DNA of 64,000 bases from Chitinophaga horti (lineage in GTDB: Bacteria > Bacteroidota > Bacteroidia > Chitinophagales > Chitinophagaceae), in contig NZ_CP107006.1 of NCBI RefSeq assembly GCF_022867795.2, positions 4,030,001 through 4,094,000 of the forward strand, given 5' to 3'. Below the pieces are notes generated by a model that ran no database searches, had not been told where the DNA came from, and was given only the letters and a program-made list of their open reading frames with translations. Below are positions 51,369-60,829 of the stretch, piece by piece (the first letter of the stretch is position 1; each line of letters opens with the position of its first letter). A program made the position numbers and the translations under genes.

Positions 51369-54217
51369 TGGTTAGATGGATTTATAATGCCGGATTCGGG
51401 TATCGATCCGTAAAAAGGTTGTAACCCACCGAGGTCGATGATGATCCGGTCGAGTATCACCCCGGGATCTATCACGTATATCTTCAACTCGTGTGCGCCC
51501 GCAGTGAGTTGTTGCACCTCGAAAGTGCGGGTGATGGTATTACTTAAAACCGCCTGTTTCCACTCATTACTCCGCCCGAAGGTGCGGAAATTCATGATAC
51601 GTAAAGGCCCGTTGTCGAGACTAACGGCGTATCTAACGCCTATGCTGTCGTTGACAGGGCATGTGGGCAATGTGCAGATATCGATCTTCGCATCGCGCGT
51701 TTCCGGTGACGTGAAATAATAACTTACAGAAGGCATCCGGCGGATGGTGTTTTCGGTCGTGTCTTTTATCGGCTGTTCAGATACCGCAGCCTGTAAGGAA
51801 GCGCCATAAGCACCTAACCCCATCAAGGGCTGCCATCCTCTTGAATCATCGTCACGTTGCTGGTAATGTAAGGGGTTGATGGCAACATAACCCTTATCGC
51901 CGCTATGGCCGGCGAAATTAACGGGCGCAGCGGGCCTGCGGGCCGTCACCTTTACCTGATGAGTGCTGCCGCCAGCCTTTATGGTGACGTAGCCATCGAA
52001 TGCTGCAGTTTTGGGAGCAACCTTCCAATCTACGTTTATCCATATACGTTTTTGACTGGATAATCCATGTGGGGTCAGTCGACCGCTGGTCAATGACGGC
52101 CGTATCCAGCTGGCTGAAGGCGCGATCGTAAAATCCAGTTGTTTACTCGCAGTAAGATAAACGTCGAGAAACACCGGTTGCCCGTCAACCGCGCTTAGTA
52201 TGGGTAGTGCGTCAGCCTGACCACCTTCTGCTTTCACCTGCCAGGCGCTGGTCGTGTTTGCTGTGACCTCCGTGCGCGCTGGTGGATCGAACACAGGCAG
52301 TTTTCTTGGCGCCATGGACATCATATGCGCCCACTTGCCGTTGCTTAAAACCCGGTTGTAATAGTCCGTTTCGGCAACAATGCCTTTATACGCGGTGCTG
52401 GCCAGCGAGTCGTACCAACCGGCCACTACTCTTCCCTGCTGACCATAGAGGGCGGCCTTGTCCTGGTAAAGAAATTTCTGATTAATGAGCGATGCACATT
52501 TCACCGGGTAGTATACCAGCTGAAAAAAACAATCCTGCGTTTGCGTGGGCATGCGTTTCCGAAGCGCCTCAACTCCTTTCTGAATAGCCTGGTATTCATC
52601 CAGCCGGCGTTGTGCCTGGTCGCCATAGAATTGATGATTGTACGCGGTACGGCCCGTTTTAGTGGTGGGTTCTGTCTGGCTCCATCCCATGAACTCGGGG
52701 CGGCGTTCAAACGCCAGGTCGTAATATTTCCATAACAGGCCTGCAATGGTATCAGCATGCGCTTCACCGGTATTTTGCGCCACCCAGTTACGGAGATGCA
52801 CTTTTGCGTAACGGCTGTCGAGGAACGGCTGAATATTGTAAGCCGCATCCAGGAAGCTTGTCATATTGTATTCGATCGACTTGATATCGCCTACGTTCAC
52901 TACCCATATTTTACGGCTGCCTAACCTGTAAGCCTTTGTCATTTCCTCCTGCATCAGGGAAGGATGGGTAGATGGCAACCACAGGTAGTCGTGCGGCCTG
53001 CCCCAGTATGAGGCATGATAATATACCCCTGAACCACCCTGGCGCTGACGTTCCCTGCCGTTATTCAATCGCTGGATATAACCGTAGTTATCGTCGGGCC
53101 AGATGATCGTTACATCGTCGGGCACTTTTACCCCGGCGTCGTACACTTCCAGTACTTCTTTGTAAACGGTGAACGCCTGCGGAACGCGGGAGATGTCGGG
53201 GTTCACATATTGCTGCAACATCTTCCGCTGCGACTGAAAAATGCGTTCGAGCAGCGGTACTGTTTCGGCCACGGTTTTCACCCCTTCGATCCCCGAATCG
53301 TGCACACCGCGCATACCCACGGTGTAGATAGCATCCAGCTTACTGCTCTGTTTTACACGCGCCTCCCAGTATCGGTCTACCGCCGACTGATTGGTTACGT
53401 AATTAAAGTCACCCATGGTTTTCTTGTCCCATTCGCGGGTATTGGTGCGCAACATGGGCTCCGCATGGCTCGACCCCACTACGATGTGATAAGCCGCTGC
53501 GGTTTCCACGTTGCCGGGCACGCTGTAAAAGGCCCGGGTGCATTCATGCATAGCGGGCCATATCATATTAGCTTTAAGGCGCAGGAGCAGCTCGAAGATT
53601 TTTGCATACGTTTTGGGTCCGATGTCACCCAGTTCCGGTTCGAATGTTTTGGCAGACCATGGCTGTAGTCCCCAATCTTCATCATTCAGAAAGATACCGC
53701 GGTATTGAACAGAAGGCGGTGCCGAGAGGAAAGGAGCTATGTTAAGCGACAACCTTGCCTGTTTACGCGGGATTGCATCTGCCCACCAATACCAGGGACT
53801 AACACCTATCCTTGCAGATATGTCAAACACCCCATAAGCCGTACCGCGAACATCGCTGCCCGCGATTACCAGTGCCTGCGACACGCCGGGAAAAGGTTGC
53901 GCTACCACCTGCAATGTATAACGTTCCCACTGGCCCTGCAGACTGTCGGCATACTGAAGTGGTACACCCTGCTGGTTACCGATGAGAATAATATTTCCTT
54001 TGGCCTTTGCGATATCCGTCCCTACGAACGGTTTATAACCCGTCACCCGCTGTATATCTGCTGCCAGCAAATGAGCGGTGATCGAATCGAGTTGAGTGGC
54101 GCCGGCGCTGTAATAGATGCTCACTTTCCTGCCGGGCGTAACCAGGTCGAAATCCGTAGCGCGGACAGAAGCAGGCAACAGGCAGGCACAAATAATGGCG
54201 AAGAAAAATAATCGCAT
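51365..54217 (-). CDS. GH115 alpha-glucuronidase
   Basis: 950 aa with signal peptide MRLFFFAIICACLLPASVRA. Recognised as glycoside hydrolase family 115 from the N-terminal domain (VTGYKPFVGTDIAKAKGNIILIGN), the barrel region (YRGIFLNDEDWGLQPWSAKTFEPELGDIGPKTYAKIFELLLRLKANMIWPAMH), YTVGMRGVHDSGIEG and WPDDNYGYIQRL, and the long C-terminal beta domains (LPILSAVDGQPVFLDVYLT). GH115 enzymes remove (4-O-methyl)-glucuronic acid from xylan. It is expected in the periplasm or on the surface. It lies 47 bp after susD and overlaps uxuA by 4 bp, so uptake, debranching and catabolism share one operon. Confidence 0.93.
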   Translation of the reverse strand: MRLFFFAIICACLLPASVRATDFDLVTPGRKVSIYYSAGATQLDSITAHLLAADIQRVTGYKPFVGTDIAKAKGNIILIGNQQGVPLQYADSLQGQWERYTLQVVAQPFPGVSQALVIAGSDVRGTAYGVFDISARIGVSPWYWWADAIPRKQARLSLNIAPFLSAPPSVQYRGIFLNDEDWGLQPWSAKTFEPELGDIGPKTYAKIFELLLRLKANMIWPAMHECTRAFYSVPGNVETAAAYHIVVGSSHAEPMLRTNTREWDKKTMGDFNYVTNQSAVDRYWEARVKQSSKLDAIYTVGMRGVHDSGIEGVKTVAETVPLLERIFQSQRKMLQQYVNPDISRVPQAFTVYKEVLEVYDAGVKVPDDVTIIWPDDNYGYIQRLNNGRERQRQGGSGVYYHASYWGRPHDYLWLPSTHPSLMQEEMTKAYRLGSRKIWVVNVGDIKSIEYNMTSFLDAAYNIQPFLDSRYAKVHLRNWVAQNTGEAHADTIAGLLWKYYDLAFERRPEFMGWSQTEPTTKTGRTAYNHQFYGDQAQRRLDEYQAIQKGVEALRKRMPTQTQDCFFQLVYYPVKCASLINQKFLYQDKAALYGQQGRVVAGWYDSLASTAYKGIVAETDYYNRVLSNGKWAHMMSMAPRKLPVFDPPARTEVTANTTSAWQVKAEGGQADALPILSAVDGQPVFLDVYLTASKQLDFTIAPSASWIRPSLTSGRLTPHGLSSQKRIWINVDWKVAPKTAAFDGYVTIKAGGSTHQVKVTARRPAAPVNFAGHSGDKGYVAINPLHYQQRDDDSRGWQPLMGLGAYGASLQAAVSEQPIKDTTENTIRRMPSVSYYFTSPETRDAKIDICTLPTCPVNDSIGVRYAVSLDNGPLRIMNFRTFGRSNEWKQAVLSNTITRTFEVQQLTAGAHELKIYVIDPGVILDRIIIDLGGLQPFYGSIPESGIINPSNQ

Positions 54218-54264
54218 AGCTTGTCGTAATTATAAAAGAGCCGGTCACCCGGCTCTCAAATTTA

Positions 54265-55932
54265 TCAGTTATATCCGTCGTTTTGATCAAGTACCGCATC
54301 TTTATTACGCTCAATTTCATCCGCTGGTATAGGCCAGAGGTTGTAAGTGGTGGTAATGTCGCTGTAATACGGATTGAAGCGCTTCACGCGGTCATACCGC
54401 AATCCCAGGCGGGTAAGTGTCAGCATTCTTTTTTCCTCGACACCCAGCTCACGCATCCGCTCATCCAGTATGTAATCGATATTTACAGCGGCTTCCTGTA
54501 CACCGGTGGCGTTCGACCGGCTTCGCACGGCGTTCAGGTCGAGTACCGCGTTCCCGGGCTGGTTGAGTTTCATATAGGCTTCAGCGCGGATGAGGTACGT
54601 TTCTGCGAGGCGGAACATATATTGATCGGTGTAGGTACCGCCGGCCGTAGCTTTCAGTAAGCCGGTAGTTGCATTTTGTATGAGGTTGGCCGGGTGCTGA
54701 CCAGGCGTGGTACTTTTAGCCTGATACGCGTAAAAGCCCCTGGAAGGCACCGTAATACCCGGCGGCGGCGCACTCGTATTGATCGGCTGCCCGTTCAGCG
54801 GTGAAGCCGGGTTATTAGCCGTGAACACCCGCACGAAGTTGATGTTCGCATTGCGGATATCGTTATTGAAATCGCTTTGCCAGATGTCGTCGCTGAAATG
54901 TTTGGTAGATACGGCCCAGCCGATACCGCGGCCACCCGAACTGTTGCTCACCGGCCACAGGAAAGGATTTCTGCCATTGGACAACAGTGATCCCACGTAC
55001 GGCGCATGATGCCGTTCAAGCAGGTAACTGCCCGCCTGCGCGGTTGACACGGCGCTGCCGCCCGGGATGTCGGTCTCCATCTGTATCACCCACAAACCTT
55101 CTGTATTGCCCGACTTGCGGTTTTGGTTGCCGGGTTGGAACAAATCCCAGTACACGTTGCCCGCGGCATTGTTAGCACCGGTACCAAACCTGTTCTTCAT
55201 CAATCCCACATTGGCATTGCTGATTACGGCGGTGGCGGCGTCTACGGCATTCTGATTTTCTCCGGCTGCCAGGTATACTTCCGCCAGCAGGTGGCCTGCT
55301 GCCTGGGCGCTGATCTCGCCATCGAGCACAGTATTGATCGCGGGCAGACCGGCTACTGCATCTTTCAGGTCGGCTATACATTGCGCATACACCTCTGCAC
55401 GGGTGGCGCGCACGTAGTCGGTTTTAGGCGTCGTTACATCTTCGAGCGACAACGGCACACCGCCAAAAAGGTAACCCAGTGTGCGGTAACCAAACGCCCT
55501 GAAGAATTTCGCTTTCGCAATCAGCAAAGTCTTTTGTGCATCCGTCAGCGAAGCTCCCGGGGTTCTGCTGATGATCGTATTGGCCTGTGCCACTATTTTG
55601 TAAAGTGTAGACCAATGCGTGAGCGGCACGTTATTACCGCCGGATGGTGCGAAAGTAGCTACGAGATTTGTATGGCGACGGGTGTTCGGCTGCCCGTCAA
55701 ACACCAGGTCGGTGCTGTACAGGTAGTCGAATGGATAATTTTCATCGCGGGTATAAAACTCCATCCGCACCACGCGGTACAGATCATTGACCGCCGCATT
55801 AAAGTCGGCGTAGGTAACAAGACCGTTAGAGGAGCTGAGGAATGATACAGGCTTTTCGTCCAGGAAATCTTTGCTGCACGAAACGCTCGCCAGCATCATC
55901 CCCGACAATATATATTTAAATGCTTTGTTCAT
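54265..55932 (-). CDS. SusD/RagB-family glycan-binding lipoprotein
   Basis: 555 aa. A lipoprotein signal with cysteine in MLASVSCSKDFLDEKP is followed by the SusD fold: helical TPR-like regions (WSTLYKIVAQANTIISRTPG, AKAKFFRAFGYRTLGYLFGGVPL) and the C-terminal RLAETYLIRAEAYMKLNQPGNAVLDLNAVRSRSN and LDERMRELGVEEKRMLTLTRLG. SusD proteins cap the SusC channel on the outer face of the outer membrane and bind glycan. It lies 11 bp after susC. Confidence 0.95.
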   Translation of the reverse strand: MNKAFKYILSGMMLASVSCSKDFLDEKPVSFLSSSNGLVTYADFNAAVNDLYRVVRMEFYTRDENYPFDYLYSTDLVFDGQPNTRRHTNLVATFAPSGGNNVPLTHWSTLYKIVAQANTIISRTPGASLTDAQKTLLIAKAKFFRAFGYRTLGYLFGGVPLSLEDVTTPKTDYVRATRAEVYAQCIADLKDAVAGLPAINTVLDGEISAQAAGHLLAEVYLAAGENQNAVDAATAVISNANVGLMKNRFGTGANNAAGNVYWDLFQPGNQNRKSGNTEGLWVIQMETDIPGGSAVSTAQAGSYLLERHHAPYVGSLLSNGRNPFLWPVSNSSGGRGIGWAVSTKHFSDDIWQSDFNNDIRNANINFVRVFTANNPASPLNGQPINTSAPPPGITVPSRGFYAYQAKSTTPGQHPANLIQNATTGLLKATAGGTYTDQYMFRLAETYLIRAEAYMKLNQPGNAVLDLNAVRSRSNATGVQEAAVNIDYILDERMRELGVEEKRMLTLTRLGLRYDRVKRFNPYYSDITTTYNLWPIPADEIERNKDAVLDQNDGYN

Positions 55933-55943
55933 CGTTATCGGAT

Positions 55944-58900
55944 TTAAAGGGTGATGTTTACGCCAACTGAATAACCTTTCAGCAAAGGCCTGCCATTCGG
56001 ATTAAGGCCGCCATTCGTGATCTCCGGATCCCAGCCTTTCCATTTCGTCAACGTCACCAGGTTCTTGCCACTGGCGTAAACGTTTAAATTCTGGATGCCT
56101 GCTTTTTTGATGATTTTTGATGGCAGGTTGTACGACAAGGTAATGTCCTGCAACCGCACAAAACTGCGGCTTTCATTGATGCCGGGCACGATGGTCGGTG
56201 CAGCGCCCGTAAACAACGGGTACGGACTATTTGGATGCGAGGGCGTCCAGTATTGAATACCGGCGATACCACCGTTGCGGATATTCACATCACTCCTGCC
56301 GATGGATGGTGTATTGCCGGCCAGGTAACCATTTCTTCCTCCCTGGATGGAGTTGACGAGAAACGTAAGCGTGATGTCTTTATACTGCATCCGGTTCATT
56401 ACACTAAAGCGGTAGGCTGGCTCAGCAGTACCCACCACATAGCGATCGAGGTTGTTCACATTGCCATCTTTGTTATAATCGACTACGCGATAAGTACCGG
56501 GAAAATAACCTGCGGGAATCTCATCTCCCAGCTGATAAATACCTGCGGTTTGGTAACCATATATCGCACCAATCGGCTGACCGATGAACAGGTTGCTCGC
56601 AATCAGGTCGCCGCCGCCCAGCAGGTCCAGCACTTCACTTTTGTTGCGGGAGAAGTTGAAAGTCGTATTCCACGAGAAGTCTTTGCCAATGATGTTTTTC
56701 GAGTTCAATGTTAACTCGAAACCTTTGTTACCGATACGCCCTACGTTGGTGTTGATCGTTGAATAACCTGTAATGTTGGGAATCTGGACAGAGAACAGCA
56801 AGTCATTTGTTTCGCGGTTGTAATAATCGAACGTGCCGGTAATGCGGTCGCGCAATACGCCAAAGTCAATCCCGAAGTTGGTTTCTGTTGTGCGCTCCCA
56901 TTTCAGGTTTGGATTAGCCAGCGTGGAGATGTATTGCCCGAACACGGTAGATCCGCCATCACCAAAAACATAAGCGGGTTGGGAAGATATCTGATCCAAT
57001 GAAAAATAACGTTGCGTCTGATTACCGGCAATGCCATATCCTGCGCGTAATTTCAGGTAGTTGAGGAAGTTTATGCCTTTCATGAAATTTTCCTCAGAGA
57101 GAATCCATCCCGCAGAAAAAGAAGGGAAAGTACCCCATTTGTTATTGGCTGCGAAACCGGAAAAGCCATCGCGCCTTACAGTCGCTGTTAACAGATAGCG
57201 GCCGTTATACGTATAGTTCAACCTGCCCATGTAATAGTTGAGCGATTCCTCATACCCATCGGACGTAGTTCGCTGGGTGGTTGCGAGCGACAGGTTATTG
57301 TAGCCGAGGGTAATGTTACTGAAGCCGATGCCCGTAGCCGTAGTGGTTTCATATTTTCGCTGGATAGCGCCATACACCGCCGTGGCGAGGATGTTATGTT
57401 TGCCGAAATTACCGGTATAGGTAAGAATATTATCCAACGTGTAATCGTAATAACTTTCGTTGGTTTTATAAGCCTCCCCGGTTTGTCCGCCGCCATACTT
57501 ACTGGCAAAATAACGTTTATCCTGCCGGCCATTGTTACCGAAATTTACGCGGTAAGTCAACCCTTTCAGGAACGGAAAATTAACTTCCGCATACACATTG
57601 CCGAACAGGTAATTGTGCCGCTCGTAGTCATCCACATCATACGTCAGGAACGGGCTTGGATCTACCGAGTTGAAAGGGAAAGGATTATAGCTGCCATCAG
57701 CATTGTAAGGCGTCAGCAATGGCGACATCTGGAAGATAGCCGTGAGCCTTGGCTCTGCACCATCTGCATTCACGAATGATCCAAACGTTTGCGCGCCGAT
57801 CTTCAACCAGTCGGTAGCCTGACTTTCCAGGTTTATGCGAAGTGATGTTCTTTTAAACAAGTCATTGATAATAAAACCCGATTGGTTTGTATAGGCCCCC
57901 GAGATGAGGTAATTCACTTTATCGGTAGCCCCGGAAATGCTGATCTGGTTATCATTGATGAAACCGTTTTTTGTAGCTGCATCATACCAGTTGAAATTTG
58001 TCGGCACCAGTTCGTTACCATTACGCATGGTCAGATCCACTACGTTAGCGAGATTGAAAGCCGGGTTGGGCTCTGTATACGTGGGTGCCAGGTAGGCCTG
58101 GTCCCAATGCAGGTCGCGCACCTTGTTCAGGTATTCTTCGCGGTTAAGCGGGCGGATGTTCCCGGAGGGGTTTTGCGTGGTGTATGAAGTGGAAAGATTG
58201 ATTCTTGGTTTACCGTTTGCGTTACCTCTGCGGCTCGTAATCAGCAGCACCCCATTGGCCGCCTGCGCCCCATATACCGCGGTAGAGCTGGCATCTTTTA
58301 ACACATCGATAGAAGCAATATCATCGGGGTTAATAGAAGAAAGTGAGTTGTTGTATTGCACCCCATCCAGGATGATCAGCACATTCTGGTTACCGCTAAT
58401 AGTGTTTTGTCCGCGTACGGAGATCGACGGCGTTGAACCGGCCGAAGTAACCGGCCCGACATTGAGGCCGGGCACATTACCCTGCAGCGACTGGATGATA
58501 TTTGTATTAGGCGCATCCCTCACAGCATCCAGATTGGCACTGGCGACCGCGCCGGTCACGTAAGCCTTTTTCTGTTTACCGTAACCTACCGCCACCACGT
58601 TCACCTGGCTAAGTTGCTGGCGATTGGGTTGGAGGATTACGTTGAGTGGTCCGCTGCCGGTAACTGCCACTTCTTTGGGTTCGTATCCTACATAAGAAAA
58701 GATAAGGGCATTGTTTGCACCGCTGGCCGAGAGACTGAAAGCCCCTTGTGCATCCGTAACTGTACCGATGTTGGTATTTTTAAGTTTTACGCTTACGCCG
58801 ATAATGTATTCACCCGTGGAGTCTTTTACCGTACCTGCTATTTTTTGCTGCGCGGTGGCCGCCAGTGACACCAGCACCAGCAGCAACGTTACACCACTGA

Positions 58901-58970
58901 TAAATGGTATAGGAGGACACTTGTATCTGCAGGATAACGCCCGCAATGACCGTTGTGGAAATTTTTTCAT
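55944..58970 (-). CDS. SusC/RagA-family TonB-linked outer-membrane transporter
   Basis: 1008 aa from the ATG at 58970. Signal peptide (ending SLAATA), then a carboxypeptidase-regulatory-like domain (KIAGTVKDSTGEYIIGVSVKLKNTNIGTVTDAQGAF). The junction VNVVAVGYGKQKKAYVTGAVAS leads to the plug (IIQSLQGNVPGLNVGPVTSAGSTPSISVRGQ, VLIILDGVQYNN) and a long beta-barrel ending in GYSVGVNITL. It imports oligosaccharides using TonB energy. It is the first gene of the glucuronoxylan-type PUL. The palindromic LacI-type operator sits about 60 bp before its start. Confidence 0.95.
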   Translation of the reverse strand: MKKFPQRSLRALSCRYKCPPIPFISGVTLLLVLVSLAATAQQKIAGTVKDSTGEYIIGVSVKLKNTNIGTVTDAQGAFSLSASGANNALIFSYVGYEPKEVAVTGSGPLNVILQPNRQQLSQVNVVAVGYGKQKKAYVTGAVASANLDAVRDAPNTNIIQSLQGNVPGLNVGPVTSAGSTPSISVRGQNTISGNQNVLIILDGVQYNNSLSSINPDDIASIDVLKDASSTAVYGAQAANGVLLITSRRGNANGKPRINLSTSYTTQNPSGNIRPLNREEYLNKVRDLHWDQAYLAPTYTEPNPAFNLANVVDLTMRNGNELVPTNFNWYDAATKNGFINDNQISISGATDKVNYLISGAYTNQSGFIINDLFKRTSLRINLESQATDWLKIGAQTFGSFVNADGAEPRLTAIFQMSPLLTPYNADGSYNPFPFNSVDPSPFLTYDVDDYERHNYLFGNVYAEVNFPFLKGLTYRVNFGNNGRQDKRYFASKYGGGQTGEAYKTNESYYDYTLDNILTYTGNFGKHNILATAVYGAIQRKYETTTATGIGFSNITLGYNNLSLATTQRTTSDGYEESLNYYMGRLNYTYNGRYLLTATVRRDGFSGFAANNKWGTFPSFSAGWILSEENFMKGINFLNYLKLRAGYGIAGNQTQRYFSLDQISSQPAYVFGDGGSTVFGQYISTLANPNLKWERTTETNFGIDFGVLRDRITGTFDYYNRETNDLLFSVQIPNITGYSTINTNVGRIGNKGFELTLNSKNIIGKDFSWNTTFNFSRNKSEVLDLLGGGDLIASNLFIGQPIGAIYGYQTAGIYQLGDEIPAGYFPGTYRVVDYNKDGNVNNLDRYVVGTAEPAYRFSVMNRMQYKDITLTFLVNSIQGGRNGYLAGNTPSIGRSDVNIRNGGIAGIQYWTPSHPNSPYPLFTGAAPTIVPGINESRSFVRLQDITLSYNLPSKIIKKAGIQNLNVYASGKNLVTLTKWKGWDPEITNGGLNPNGRPLLKGYSVGVNITL

Positions 58971-59012
58971 AACGCAATTGAATTGATGGAGTAAACTTCT
59001 ATGCTTATGGAC

Positions 59013-59020
59013 TAAAAGTA
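59013..59020 (-). promoter_or_regulatory. -7 element of the susC promoter
   Basis: TACTTTTA on the minus strand, an imperfect TAnnTTTG match, five bases downstream of the operator. Confidence 0.45.
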
Positions 59021-59025
59021 GAAAA

Positions 59026-59045
59026 AATAACAACCGGTTGTTATT
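59026..59045. promoter_or_regulatory. LacI-type operator O1 (susC side)
   Basis: Perfect 20-bp palindrome AATAACAACCGGTTGTTATT with a central CG, as LacI-family proteins bind. It lies between the -33 and -7 positions of the susC promoter, where bound repressor would block polymerase. Confidence 0.85.
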
Positions 59046-59170
59046 CTTCTTTGAAATTTGTTTTGATCTGGTGAATATTTACCCGTCAACTCAAGCCTGT
59101 ATATATTTAAATATGTGCACTGTTTGAAAGTACAGGTTAAAATACCACCAGCATAAAAGGGAATCAGCAA

Positions 59171-59188
59171 TTAACAACCGATTGTTAA
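59171..59188. promoter_or_regulatory. LacI-type operator O2 (regulator side)
   Basis: TTAACAACCGATTGTTAA, one mismatch from a perfect palindrome and sharing the ACAACCG core and arms with O1, 126 bp away. It lies upstream of a TATTTTG -7-like box (59198-59206) serving the regulator gene. Confidence 0.82.
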
Positions 59189-59265
59189 AAAAAGTCCTAT
59201 TTTGCACAGGTGAATATATCGGCAGCATTGAGTACATTCGACTGCCGCTTATTAGAACTTCCGTT

Positions 59266-60282
59266 ATGAAAGGCAAAGAGATCACGATTTACGATATCGC
59301 CACCAAACTTGGATTATCCCCTTCGACTGTCAGCCGTGGACTGAAAGGACATTATACCGTTAGCCAGAAAACGCAACGTAAAATCGCCAGCACGGCCGAA
59401 TCGATGGGGTATCGCTTTAACACCTTCGCGGCCAGCCTGCGAAGCAGCAGGACCAACACCATTGGCGTAGTAGTGCCGCGACTAAACAGCTATTTCATGT
59501 CGCAGGTAATTGCCGGTATTGAAAAGGTACTGAGCGAGGCGGGTTACAACCTGCTGATCAGCCAAAGCCTGGAAGATGTGAACAAGGAAATCAGGAATGT
59601 GAAAACTATGTTCAACAGTCGTGTAGACGCGCTGCTCGTATCCCTGGCGAGCGACACGAAAGAGTTGTCACACTTCGACGTATTTACCGAACGGGGTGTA
59701 CCGTTGTTATTCTTCGACCGCATTCCCGGGAAACATACCGCACCGGCCATCTCGATCGACAATGAGCAGGCGGCCTACGAGGTAACGAAACACCTTATTC
59801 AACAAGGCGCAAAAACTATCATCCATATTACCGGCAACCAGCTTCGTAACGTATACGCCGATCGTCTGAAAGGCTACAAAAGAGCGCTATCTGCCGCCAA
59901 ACTGAAATTCTCCCCGGATCATGTGATCATCAACGACCTGAGCGAAACTTCGGGCATAGCGGCGGCAGCGAAGCTAAAAGCCTTGAAAGCAGATGCTGTT
60001 TTTGTAGCGAACGACAGCTGCGCCGCCAGCTGCATGAAAGAAGCGAAACGCCTCGGCTTACGCGTTCCGGACGACGTCATGTTTGCCGGATTTAATAACG
60101 ATATGATTTCCCGTAACGTAGAGCCCGCGTTGACTACCGTCGACTACCCCGGCATTGAAATGGGCGAACTCGCCGCCAGGAACCTGCTGGCGCACCTCGA
60201 CGAACGCATCGACCTGAACCTGATGAAGGATATTTTGTTGAAAACCAGGCTGCTGGTGCGGGAATCGAGCAGCAAAAGCTGA
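59266..60282 (+). CDS. LacI-family transcriptional regulator of the PUL
   Basis: 338 aa from the ATG at 59266; an earlier in-frame ATG at 59182 lies inside the promoter. The N-terminal LacI helix-turn-helix is EITIYDIATKLGLSPSTVSRGLKGHYTVSQKTQRKI with hinge NTFAASLRSSRTNTIGVVVP. The periplasmic-binding-protein-like effector domain follows (about 60-338), with DRIPGKHTAPAISIDNEQAAYEVTKHLIQQGAKTI and VDYPGIEMGELAARNLLAHL. It probably represses susCD-GH115-uxuA and itself until a sugar acid is present. The effector is inferred from the locus, most likely a glucuronate pathway intermediate. Confidence 0.93.
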   Translation: MKGKEITIYDIATKLGLSPSTVSRGLKGHYTVSQKTQRKIASTAESMGYRFNTFAASLRSSRTNTIGVVVPRLNSYFMSQVIAGIEKVLSEAGYNLLISQSLEDVNKEIRNVKTMFNSRVDALLVSLASDTKELSHFDVFTERGVPLLFFDRIPGKHTAPAISIDNEQAAYEVTKHLIQQGAKTIIHITGNQLRNVYADRLKGYKRALSAAKLKFSPDHVIINDLSETSGIAAAAKLKALKADAVFVANDSCAASCMKEAKRLGLRVPDDVMFAGFNNDMISRNVEPALTTVDYPGIEMGELAARNLLAHLDERIDLNLMKDILLKTRLLVRESSSKS

Positions 60283-60312
60283 TTTTTGCCCAAACAACGC
60301 TACCTTTGCTGC

Positions 60313-60816
60313 TTGCAACTCAACACCAATCTTACCGACATAGCTGCCATCGCGCAGGAAAAGGATGCAGAAAATCTCGCGTTCAGGAACTTTCTTAAGT
60401 CACGGCCATCCGACGAAATAGACCAGCTGGTGCAAACGCTCGACCAGGAAATTACGCCACGGGTGGATTGCACGGCCTGTGGCAACTGCTGCAACTCCCT
60501 CATGGTACAGGTACTGCCGTACGAACTCACACGACTCGCCACGCACCTGGACCAACCTGAAAATGAAGTAAAAGCACGTTATATAGAAACTGGTTCTAAC
60601 GATAGCATGATGCTCATGAACCAGATTCCCTGCCACTTTTTGAAGAACAAATGCTGCACGATATATGAGCAGCGGTTCGAGGACTGCAGGGTATTTCCCG
60701 GCTTACATCTGCCGCAGTTCACGAACCGCCTGTTTTCGATGTTTGCGCATTATGACCGGTGCCCGATTATTTTTAACGTGATGGAGGAGATGAAAGGCAG
60801 GTTGGGGTTTGTTTAA
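60313..60816 (+). CDS. YkgJ-family cysteine-cluster protein
   Basis: 167 aa from a TTG at 60313 (reading QLNTNLTDIAAIAQEKDAENLAF after the start). I chose this because a TACCTTTG -7 element occupies 60301-60308, overlapping the longer TTG-started frame from 60286. The Cys cluster reads PRVDCTACGNCCNSLM, HFLKNKCCTIYEQRFEDCRVFP and, further on, YDRCPII, probably binding zinc or an Fe-S cluster. Family function is unknown. With the start about five bases past the -7 box the mRNA may be nearly leaderless. Start assignment is uncertain; the coding frame is not. Confidence 0.82.
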   Translation: MQLNTNLTDIAAIAQEKDAENLAFRNFLKSRPSDEIDQLVQTLDQEITPRVDCTACGNCCNSLMVQVLPYELTRLATHLDQPENEVKARYIETGSNDSMMLMNQIPCHFLKNKCCTIYEQRFEDCRVFPGLHLPQFTNRLFSMFAHYDRCPIIFNVMEEMKGRLGFV

Positions 60817-60829
60817 TTGATTAATCAGT

